From Rubrivivax sp. (lineage in GTDB: Bacteria; Pseudomonadota; Gammaproteobacteria; Burkholderiales; Burkholderiaceae), in the NCBI GenBank assembly GCA_016790225.1, contig JAEUOZ010000047.1:1-22773 (forward strand): a DNA stretch of 22,773 nt, in the 5' to 3' direction. Position numbers and translations under genes: made by a program. Of this stretch, positions 8,271 through 15,613 are shown piece after piece (within the stretch, counting starts at the first letter, position 1; every line of letters begins with the position of its first letter). The notes under the pieces are model-generated. The model was not told the DNA's origin and searched no databases. It worked only from the letters and a program-made list of their open reading frames with translations.

Positions 8271-10007
8271 TCAGAGCGAGCCCTGCACCGACAACCAGAC
8301 CCGCGGCTTGCGCAGCGTGCCGTCGCTGTCGCTGCCGTCCGCGTTGGGTGCGGGGTGGCGGCCCAGTCGCTGGGCGAGGGTCAGGCGGGTGATCACGCTT
8401 TGCGACGGGCTCAGGCGCAATCGCCACTCGGCGGCCAGGCCCACGCCGTTCAGGCTGAGTGATTGGCTGGAGCTGGCACCCCAAGGGCGCGCGTCCTGAC
8501 GCACACGACCGTGGTCGACAAAGGCGGCCAGCTGCCAGGCGTCGCTGAAGCGATGTCGAACCTCCACCGTGGCCACCGTGCCGCTGTCCCCGCTGACCTC
8601 TGACAAGGGGTAGGCGCGCACGCCGGAGGGGCCGCCCAGCGAAATGCGCTCGCTTGAATCGAGGTTGTTGTCGCTCTGCTGTCCATAGGCCTGCAGCCAG
8701 AGCGTGGTGTCGGGCGCCAGCCGCTGCAGGCGGGCCAGTTGCCATCCCAGCTTGGCGTAGGCGCCAGCACGGCGCGGTCCGGCGGCGTCGGCCAGGGCAT
8801 CAGCCGGCTCGCCGCTCAGATCCAGGCTGCCGGTGGTCATGGTGAAACTGCCGGTGGTCACGCCACCGCCAGCCCAGTTGTCACTGCGATCACCGGAGAA
8901 GCTGAGGCTGAGCGTGCGGGCTGACTTGTCGGACAGCACCCCAGCGGTGCTGTCGTTGACGAAGCTGCGCTGCTCGGCCATCAGGCTGGCGTTGAGGCTG
9001 CCCTGCGGCAAGCGCAGCAAGGGATGACTGAGCCCGATGCCCAGGGTGCGAGCTGAGCCGCTGGCCCCGCTCGCGGAAAAGCGGCCCACCAACTCGTACT
9101 GCAGCGCGGAGGCCTGCCACTGGGCGCGGGTGCCTTGTGCGCCCAGCGCAAGACTGCCGGAGACCCGGGCGTGGCGTTTGCCTTCGCTCAGCTGCGCCTG
9201 CAGTTGCCAGTCCTCACCCAGCCCCAGCGGGTTGGCCCATTGCAGGGCCGCCGAGGCACGCACTTCGCCGGTGGCGATCGCGTCGTGGTTGTCCAGCGTG
9301 ATCGAGGCGTCGAACACCGGGCGGGCTGACAGGACGACCTTCACATCGGTTTCGCCTGGGGCTGCGCCGGCCGCCAGTGTGACGCTGGCCTCGACACCCG
9401 GCACTTCATTGGCCAGGCGCGCTGCCCGCGCCAGGGTCTGGATCTGGATGACCTGGCCTGGCTGCTGGCCGGCCTGCATCATTTGTTCGATCAGCTCGAC
9501 CGGCAGCCGGGCACCCGCAGGGCTGCTGACCTGGATGCGGCCCAGCCGCCCCTCGGCCACCACGATGCGCACCATGCCGCCTTCCAGGCTTTGCTCGGGC
9601 AGGTAGGCGGTGGCATGCAGGCCGCGCTCACGGTAGTAGGCTGCCACGGCGTCGGCAGCGGCCTGAAGGCCGGCAAAGCCCAGCGGCTTTCCGACGCGAT
9701 CGGCCAAGGCGGCTTCCAGCTCGGCTGCCGGTATGGCCCGCGAGCCTTCCACCCGAAAGCCCGTGACAGTGACCGTGACGCCAGAGTCCTGCAGGATGCG
9801 CGGAACCTGCTGCGGCGGCAGCGTGGGTACAGGGCGGGCTGGTGGCTGGGTCTGCCGCAGGATGGATCCAGCGTCAGTCTGCGCGTGAACGCCGGGTGCA
9901 CCCAGTCCGGCGAGGAGCAGTGTCAGTGCCGATAGCTGACACAAAGGCCGAAGGACTGCGGGCCTCCTCGACGCAGGGGTGAAGAGGGAATGCGCGGTGT
10001 TGAGCAT
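8271..10007 (-). CDS. TpsB: outer-membrane two-partner secretion transporter (FhaC/ShlB family)
   Basis: TpsB proteins form an outer-membrane beta-barrel with two periplasmic POTRA domains that recognise the TPS domain of the partner and thread it to the surface. With the start at 10007 the protein has 578 residues, usual for the family. Residues 1-42 look like a signal peptide (hydrophobic LSALTLLLAGLG, cleavage VHA|Q). A proline-rich linker follows, then POTRA 1 at about 75-150 and POTRA 2 at about 150-225. The rest is barrel, with the L6-loop motif VRAYP (Arg464), matching the conserved VRGY of FhaC. Upstream in-frame ATGs at 10061 and 10043 exist, but they would give an overlong signal n-region; the chosen ATG has GAGAAGCGAG upstream. 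The protein ends in Gly-Ser-Leu rather than the usual terminal aromatic residue. tpsA follows 94 bases downstream. Confidence 0.93.
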   Translation of the reverse strand: MLNTAHSLFTPASRRPAVLRPLCQLSALTLLLAGLGAPGVHAQTDAGSILRQTQPPARPVPTLPPQQVPRILQDSGVTVTVTGFRVEGSRAIPAAELEAALADRVGKPLGFAGLQAAADAVAAYYRERGLHATAYLPEQSLEGGMVRIVVAEGRLGRIQVSSPAGARLPVELIEQMMQAGQQPGQVIQIQTLARAARLANEVPGVEASVTLAAGAAPGETDVKVVLSARPVFDASITLDNHDAIATGEVRASAALQWANPLGLGEDWQLQAQLSEGKRHARVSGSLALGAQGTRAQWQASALQYELVGRFSASGASGSARTLGIGLSHPLLRLPQGSLNASLMAEQRSFVNDSTAGVLSDKSARTLSLSFSGDRSDNWAGGGVTTGSFTMTTGSLDLSGEPADALADAAGPRRAGAYAKLGWQLARLQRLAPDTTLWLQAYGQQSDNNLDSSERISLGGPSGVRAYPLSEVSGDSGTVATVEVRHRFSDAWQLAAFVDHGRVRQDARPWGASSSQSLSLNGVGLAAEWRLRLSPSQSVITRLTLAQRLGRHPAPNADGSDSDGTLRKPRVWLSVQGSL

Positions 10008-10366
10008 CGGCTCGCTTCTCAACGGTGGTTGGCTGACCCTCATTGTTTCGGCCGCCCTCAAGTGGTGTTACGCGAGAAAAACGCAGGCTTGACCGCCCAT
10101 CTGCTGGCGCGGGGGCATCGGCGGCTCGTGTTTGCGCTCGAATCTCCCGGAACCGAGTGAGCGCGACCGACAGGAGCGCGGGCGGCAGAAGTCGGCACCC
10201 GCGTTGGACCGGCCGAGCGCCCATCGGACTGCGCAGGAATTCACTCGAAGGGCTGCCGCGAAGGCTTCAGCCCGCGCCCGCGGGGTGGGCAGCCAGGCCG
10301 CATCCCCGGATGCTCGCGCCCTCGATCAGCCAGAGCCGCCCGGCCTTGATGCCGGCCTCGAACACC
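10008..10366. other. Divergent intergenic region between tpsB and the oxidase-peroxidase gene
   Basis: These 359 bases must hold the promoters of both the tpsBA pair and the plus-strand lipoprotein gene. The plus frame of the lipoprotein gene is open throughout, but it encodes an Arg/Pro/Ala-rich stretch with no domain, so I regard it as non-coding. I found a TTGACC at 10089-10094 with no convincing -10 box at the right spacing, and no clear sigma-54, Fur or other operator. No strong terminator-like hairpin is visible. Confidence 0.5.
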
Positions 10367-13300
10367 ATGTCGTTGAACACCCCCCTTGGCCGCACGGCCT
10401 GCATGGCCCTGACCCTCCTGGCGCTGACGGCCTGCGGCGGCGGGGGCGGTGATCCGGCGCAGCCGAGCGCCGCGTCGACCGAGGAACGCCAGCGGACGCT
10501 GAGCGTGCCTGGCGGCACCGCCATCCCGGCTGACGCGCATCTCAAGGGCCTGTTCGGCGCCCTCAAGAGCTGGCCGCTGATCGCCGTGCACGGCATCGTG
10601 ATGGCCGACGGGCGCGTGATGAGCTACGGCACGCGTGAGTCCGGCCAGCAGACGGCCTTCTTCACCTACGACATCTGGAACCCGGCGGACGACAGCCACC
10701 TGACGCTCAGCAACAACACGCAGACCGACATCTTCTGCAGCTCGCAGGTCGGCCTGCCCGGCTCCAACTCGGTGTTCATTGCCGGGGGCGACAACTGGAC
10801 CGGCACGCGCACCACGAACACCGGCAACAACAACAGCAACGTGCTGAACGGCAACAGCAACACGCTGGCGCGCGGCAGCAACATGAACCGCGCGCGCTGG
10901 TATTCCAGCTCCACCGTGCTGCCCAGCGGCGAGGTCTATATCCAGGGCGGCTCCGGCGGCACGGACCTGCCCGAGATCCGCGCGGCCAATGGCAGCTTCA
11001 GGTTGCTGACCGGTGCCAGCACCGGCAGCCTGGCCTTCGACTTCCCGCGCAACTTCGTGGCGCCAGATGGTCGCGTCTTCGGGTTCGACTCCAGCGGCCG
11101 CATGTACTTCGTCAATACCACCGGCAATGGTGCGATCCAGCTGCTGTCCAACTTCAACGCCGCCTTTGCCGGCGGCTCGTCCAGTGCGGCGATGTTTGCG
11201 CCCGGGCGCATCCTGCAGTTCGGCGGCAACTCCAACCAGGCTGCGGTGATCGACATCACCGGCAGCGCGCCGGTGGTCAACCAGACCAACTCCCTGCTGC
11301 GCCAGCGCCAGTGGGGCGTGGCCACCCTGCTGGCCGATGGGCAGGTGCTGGCCACGGGCGGCAGCACGGTCAACAACCAGATGACGGGCGTCAGCTACGA
11401 AGCCGAGATCTGGAACCCGGCCACCGGTCGCTGGACAGTCGGCGCGTCGGCGCAGAAGGCGCGGCTGTATCACGGCAACGCGTTGCTGCTGCCGGACGCG
11501 ACCGTGCTGGTCTTCGGCGGTGGCGCACCCGGCCCGCAGGTCAACACCAACGCCGAGATCTACTACCCACCCTACCTCTTCAAGTCAGGCGGCGTGGCAG
11601 CGCAGCGCCCGACCATCACCCAGGCGCCCACGGTCGTCGATGCCGGACGCACGGTGAAGATCAGCGTCAGCGGCACCCGGCCCATCAGCCGCATCGGCTT
11701 CGTGAAGAACGGCTCCAGCACGCACAGCTTCAACATGGAGCAGCGCTACGTGAGCCTGCCCTTCGCCGCCGAGGGCAACAGCCTGTCGGTGCAGATTCCA
11801 TCGCGGGCCGCGGACATTCCGCCCGGCATGTGGATGATGTTTGCCATCGATGACACGGGCACCCCTTCGGTCGCCAAGCTCGTGCGCGTCAACGTGGCAT
11901 CGGCGCCCAACACGGCCGTCACGCCGGTGCTCAGCTCACCGGGCAACCAGGTCAGCGTCTCGGGCTCACCCGTGAACCTGAGCGTCAGCGCGTCCGATCC
12001 CAACGGCGACGCGCTGCGCTTTTCGGCCACCGGCCTGCCGGCCGGCCTGTCGCTGGACAGCAGCTCGGGCCGCATCACCGGCACGCCCCGCGCTGCAGGA
12101 TCGCAGACGGTGGTGCTGGTCGCCAGCGACGGCTACAACAGCACCAGCGTCACCTTCAGCTGGACCGTGAGCAACCCGGTACCCCTGGTGCTGACGCCGC
12201 CATCTGCCGCTGCGCCCAGCGCCGCGGGCGCCAACGCCGCGTTCAACGCCTCAGCCACCGGCCAGGGCGTGCAGTACCGCTGGGAGTTCGGCGACGGCAG
12301 CGGCCCGAGCGCGTGGTCCGCCACAGGGGCCATCAACCACCGCTTTGCCGCGCCCGGCGTCTACTACGTCACCGTGACCGCGCGTGACAGCCGCGGCGTG
12401 GAGCAGCGCCACAGCTTCATGCACAACGTGCACCTGCCGCTGGCCGCGAGCGCGCCGACGGCGTCCAGCTCGATGCTGCTGGAGCCCCGCAGCGGCGCCA
12501 ATGCGCGGCTGTGGGTGGTGAACCCGGACAACGACAGCGTGAGCGTCTTCGACAGCGTCACGCGCGCTCGGCTGGCGGAGATCGCCGTCGGCACGGCGCC
12601 CCGCACGCTGGCGCGTGCCACGGCCACCCAGATCTGGGTCGTCAACCAGCGCAGCCACAGCATCAGCGTGATCGATACCGGCACGCTCGCGGTCACACGC
12701 ACGCTGCCGTTGCCGCGAGGTTCGCAACCCTATGGCGTGGTGGCTTCGCCGGCCAACGGCTTTGCGCTGGTCACGCTGTCGGCCAGCGGCCAGTTGCTGA
12801 AGATCGGCACCACGGCCTTCGAGATCCAGGCCCAGCGCGATCTGGGCACGCATGTACAGCACTTGTCGCTGGACAGCAGCGCCGGCACGGCCTATGTCTC
12901 GCGCTTCATCACGCCGCCATTGCCGGGTGAAGCCACCGTGACGCCACAGACTCCCGCGGGCAGCGGCGCCGAGGTGCTGGCCATCAGCACGGTCAACCTC
13001 GCCTTGCAAAAGCGCATCGTGCTGGGCCACAGCGACAAGCCGGATGCGGAAAACCAGGGCCGCGGCATCCCCAACTACCTGGGCGCCGCAGTGATTTCGC
13101 CCGACGCCTCCCAGGCCTGGGTGCCGTCCAAGCTGGACAACATCAAGCGCGGTGTCGGCCGCGACGGCCTGAACCTCAATTTCCAGAACACCGTGCGTGC
13201 GGTCAGCTCCCGCATCAGCCTGGCGGATCAGCAGGAAGACGCGGCCGCCCGCATGGACCACGACAACGCGAGCCTGGCCAGTGCGGCAGCCTATGATCCC

Positions 13301-15514
13301 TTGGGCGTCTACCTCTTCACGGCACTGGAGACCAGCCGCGAAGTCGCGGTGATGGACGCCCACCGCCGCTTGCCGCTGTTCCGCATCGGCGTGGGCCGCG
13401 CGCCGCAGGCGCTTGTCGTCTCCGCGGACCGCCGCACGCTGTACGTCTCCAACTTCATGGATCGCAGCGTCGATGTCTTCGACCTCTCGCCCCTGATCGA
13501 CCAGGGTCTGGCCAGCGCCACGCGGCGTGCGACGCTCGCCAGCATCGGCACGGAAAAGCTGGCCGCCAACGTCCTCAAGGGCAAGCAGCTGTTCTACGAC
13601 GCCAAGGACACGCGCCTGGCGCGCGACAGCTACATGAGCTGCGCCAGCTGCCACGCGGACGGTGGCCACGACGGCCGCACCTGGGACCTGACCGGCATGG
13701 GCGAGGGCCTGCGCAACACCGTGAGCCTGCGCGGCCGCGGCCAGGGCCATGGCCGTCTGCACTGGAGCGGCAATTTCGACGAGGTGCAGGATTTCGAAGG
13801 ACAGATCCGCGGCCTGGCCGGCGGTTCGGGCCTGATGAGCGACGCCCAGTTTCTGGCCGGTACACGCCGCGAAACCCTGGGCGATGCCAAGGCCGGCGTA
13901 AATGCCGATCTCGATGCACTGGCCGCCTACGTGCGCTCGCTGGACCAGTTCGAGCCCAGCCCGGCGCGCCAGGCCGATGGCAGCCTCTCGGCCGCGGGTC
14001 AGCGCGGACGCACGCTGTTTGCCGCGCAGTGCGCGAGCTGCCACGCCGGCAGTGCCTTCACCGACAGCGACAAGCGCGTGATGCACGACATCGGCACGCT
14101 GAAGGCCAGTTCCGGCCAGCGCCTGGGCCGTCAGCTGATCGCCGGCATCGACACGCCCACACTGCGCGATGTGAGCACGACCGCGCCCTACCTGCACGAC
14201 GGTTCGGCCGCGACGATCGAAGGCGCGATCCAGGCTCACACCCGACCCACGCTCACTGCGGCCGAGCTGGCCGACGTCAGTGCCTACGTGCGCCAGATCG
14301 GCGCCGACGAAGCCGCCGCACCCGGCAACCAGGCGAATCTGGTGGTGCGGGCGATGGCGGCCGTGGCGGACTTCGTGGGCGCCTTCTTCGAAGTGCGCGC
14401 CAACGGCGCCGTGGTCGGGCGAGGCCAGCTGGATGCCACCAGCTGGGTGGACCTGGCCTTCAACACCACGAGCTTTGCGGCGGGCGCCGGCATCGACATC
14501 CTGTTCACCAACGACGCCGTCGTGGGTGGCGAGGACCGCAACCTGGGGCTGGCCTCGATCACGCTGAACGGCAGCACCACCGTCAGCGCGAGCGCACCCG
14601 GCGTGATCCTCGATCAAGGCCGGGGCGCCAGCGCGCTGGACGGGCTGGACACGTTCGAAGCGGCCAGCACCGGGGGCTGGCTGCCTTGGGATGCCGCCAT
14701 CCGTTTCACCGCGCCGCCCACCGTGGGCGGCGGCACCGACCGCATCACGGTGCGCGCAGCGGGCAGCCCGGCCGCTGGCGTCTGGCCGACCCTGGAACTG
14801 CGCATCAATGGCACGCTGGCCGGCACGCGCAGCGTCAGCACCGCCACGCTCAGCGACCTGGTCTTTGCCGTCATGCCGCTGCGTGCAGGTGACCGCATCG
14901 ACGTGGTCTTCACCAACGACGGCCAGGTCGGCACCGAAGACCGCAACCTGCGCGTGGCCAGCGTCATGGCGGCCGGCCAGACCTTGACACCCGATGCAGC
15001 GGGCGTGCTGATCGATGCCGGCGATGGTGCGGCCGCTTTCGACGGCCGGGACACGGTGGCCGCCAACAGTTTCGGGGGCTGGATCCCCTGGAACGGCGCG
15101 ATGCGCTTCCCGCCGCTGAGCACCGGCGCTGAACGGCTGGTGGTGCGTGCGCGCGCCACGCTGGCAGGCGGCACGGGCGCGATCATGCAGGTCTACCTGC
15201 GGGGCGCACTGCTGGGCACCGTCACCGTCAACAACACGGCGCTGCAGGACTTCAGCTTCGATGCGCCGGCCGTGGCTGCCGGCGACCGCATCGACGTGGT
15301 CTTCACCAACGACGCCACGATCAATGGCGAGGACCGCAACCTCGTCGTCGCCGCGGTCACGGCACGCGGGCAGATCCTGCTGCCCACGGACGCCAGCGCG
15401 CAACTCGATGCCGGCAGCGGCGCGGCGGCCTTTGACGGCCAGGACGTGATGCCCGCCGCGGGCATGGGAGGCTGGATTCCCTGGGACGGCGCGCTGCGCC
15501 TGATCGCGCGGTGA
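10367..15514 (+). CDS. Lipoprotein fusing a galactose-oxidase-like copper oxidase, YVTN propeller, di-haem MauG/CCP-like module and three CBM60-like domains
   Basis: The product has about 1715 residues. Residues 1-23 form a lipoprotein signal ending in LTAC (Cys23) followed by five glycines; the absence of Asp at +2 suggests outer-membrane sorting. Residues about 45-510 match galactose/glyoxal oxidase. Cys124 and Tyr179 correspond to the Cys228-Tyr272 crosslink, and Tyr368, His369 and His453 to copper ligands Tyr495, His496 and His581. Next are a putative Ig-like domain (about 515-605), a PKD-like domain (about 606-685, motif WEFGDGS) and YVTN propeller blades (about 700-1060). Two CASCH haem c sites follow (1092-1096, 1222-1226) with the MauG/CCP motif APYLHDGSA. 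Three modules carry FTND with EDRNL (FTND at 1380, 1515 and 1646). The oxidase would make H2O2 and the haem module could use it. Starts at 10349 or further upstream are possible, as no strong ribosome-binding site decides. The substrate is unknown, probably a carbohydrate or aldehyde. Confidence 0.85.
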   Translation: MSLNTPLGRTACMALTLLALTACGGGGGDPAQPSAASTEERQRTLSVPGGTAIPADAHLKGLFGALKSWPLIAVHGIVMADGRVMSYGTRESGQQTAFFTYDIWNPADDSHLTLSNNTQTDIFCSSQVGLPGSNSVFIAGGDNWTGTRTTNTGNNNSNVLNGNSNTLARGSNMNRARWYSSSTVLPSGEVYIQGGSGGTDLPEIRAANGSFRLLTGASTGSLAFDFPRNFVAPDGRVFGFDSSGRMYFVNTTGNGAIQLLSNFNAAFAGGSSSAAMFAPGRILQFGGNSNQAAVIDITGSAPVVNQTNSLLRQRQWGVATLLADGQVLATGGSTVNNQMTGVSYEAEIWNPATGRWTVGASAQKARLYHGNALLLPDATVLVFGGGAPGPQVNTNAEIYYPPYLFKSGGVAAQRPTITQAPTVVDAGRTVKISVSGTRPISRIGFVKNGSSTHSFNMEQRYVSLPFAAEGNSLSVQIPSRAADIPPGMWMMFAIDDTGTPSVAKLVRVNVASAPNTAVTPVLSSPGNQVSVSGSPVNLSVSASDPNGDALRFSATGLPAGLSLDSSSGRITGTPRAAGSQTVVLVASDGYNSTSVTFSWTVSNPVPLVLTPPSAAAPSAAGANAAFNASATGQGVQYRWEFGDGSGPSAWSATGAINHRFAAPGVYYVTVTARDSRGVEQRHSFMHNVHLPLAASAPTASSSMLLEPRSGANARLWVVNPDNDSVSVFDSVTRARLAEIAVGTAPRTLARATATQIWVVNQRSHSISVIDTGTLAVTRTLPLPRGSQPYGVVASPANGFALVTLSASGQLLKIGTTAFEIQAQRDLGTHVQHLSLDSSAGTAYVSRFITPPLPGEATVTPQTPAGSGAEVLAISTVNLALQKRIVLGHSDKPDAENQGRGIPNYLGAAVISPDASQAWVPSKLDNIKRGVGRDGLNLNFQNTVRAVSSRISLADQQEDAAARMDHDNASLASAAAYDPLGVYLFTALETSREVAVMDAHRRLPLFRIGVGRAPQALVVSADRRTLYVSNFMDRSVDVFDLSPLIDQGLASATRRATLASIGTEKLAANVLKGKQLFYDAKDTRLARDSYMSCASCHADGGHDGRTWDLTGMGEGLRNTVSLRGRGQGHGRLHWSGNFDEVQDFEGQIRGLAGGSGLMSDAQFLAGTRRETLGDAKAGVNADLDALAAYVRSLDQFEPSPARQADGSLSAAGQRGRTLFAAQCASCHAGSAFTDSDKRVMHDIGTLKASSGQRLGRQLIAGIDTPTLRDVSTTAPYLHDGSAATIEGAIQAHTRPTLTAAELADVSAYVRQIGADEAAAPGNQANLVVRAMAAVADFVGAFFEVRANGAVVGRGQLDATSWVDLAFNTTSFAAGAGIDILFTNDAVVGGEDRNLGLASITLNGSTTVSASAPGVILDQGRGASALDGLDTFEAASTGGWLPWDAAIRFTAPPTVGGGTDRITVRAAGSPAAGVWPTLELRINGTLAGTRSVSTATLSDLVFAVMPLRAGDRIDVVFTNDGQVGTEDRNLRVASVMAAGQTLTPDAAGVLIDAGDGAAAFDGRDTVAANSFGGWIPWNGAMRFPPLSTGAERLVVRARATLAGGTGAIMQVYLRGALLGTVTVNNTALQDFSFDAPAVAAGDRIDVVFTNDATINGEDRNLVVAAVTARGQILLPTDASAQLDAGSGAAAFDGQDVMPAAGMGGWIPWDGALRLIAR
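14340..15511 (+). repeat. Three C-terminal CBM60-like carbohydrate-binding repeats
   Basis: Three units of about 130 residues end the copper-oxidase fusion. Each contains a strand with a VRA motif, a hydrophobic strand ending in (I/V)(L/V)FTND, a Gly-Glu-Asp-Arg-Asn-Leu or Thr-Glu-Asp-Arg-Asn-Leu loop, and a segment like DAG-GAAAFDG-D followed by GGW(I/L)PW. The FTND motifs are 135 and 131 residues apart. The FTND plus DRNL pattern is characteristic of Ca-dependent xylan/galactan-binding modules (CBM36/60 type), where the acidic loop binds calcium. The third unit stops right after its GGWIPWDGALR segment, so the last repeat looks complete at the ORF end. Confidence 0.7.
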
Positions 15515-15613
15515 ATCCCAGCCGGTCAGGACACTGGACACCCGCGCTGCTGGCCGGACTGAACTCAGGCCCAGGCCGATGGCCCGCCGGCCGCCTTCGG
15601 CGCACCGACCCGC

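Noticed and set aside
10043..10366. Upstream in-frame extension of the lipoprotein gene
   Set aside because: It would bury the LTAC lipobox 130 residues inside the protein and encodes an Arg/Pro-rich stretch; the lipoprotein start at 10367 fits far better.
12251..15541. Minus-strand open frame of 1096 codons opposite the oxidase-peroxidase gene
   Set aside because: It has low-complexity composition and no motif, and the plus strand has unmistakable haem, copper and CBM motifs; it is a GC-bias artefact.
15592..15602. Hairpin CGCC-TTC-GGCG between the convergent gene ends as a terminator
   Set aside because: There are only four base pairs and no T-run on either strand, which is too weak to call.
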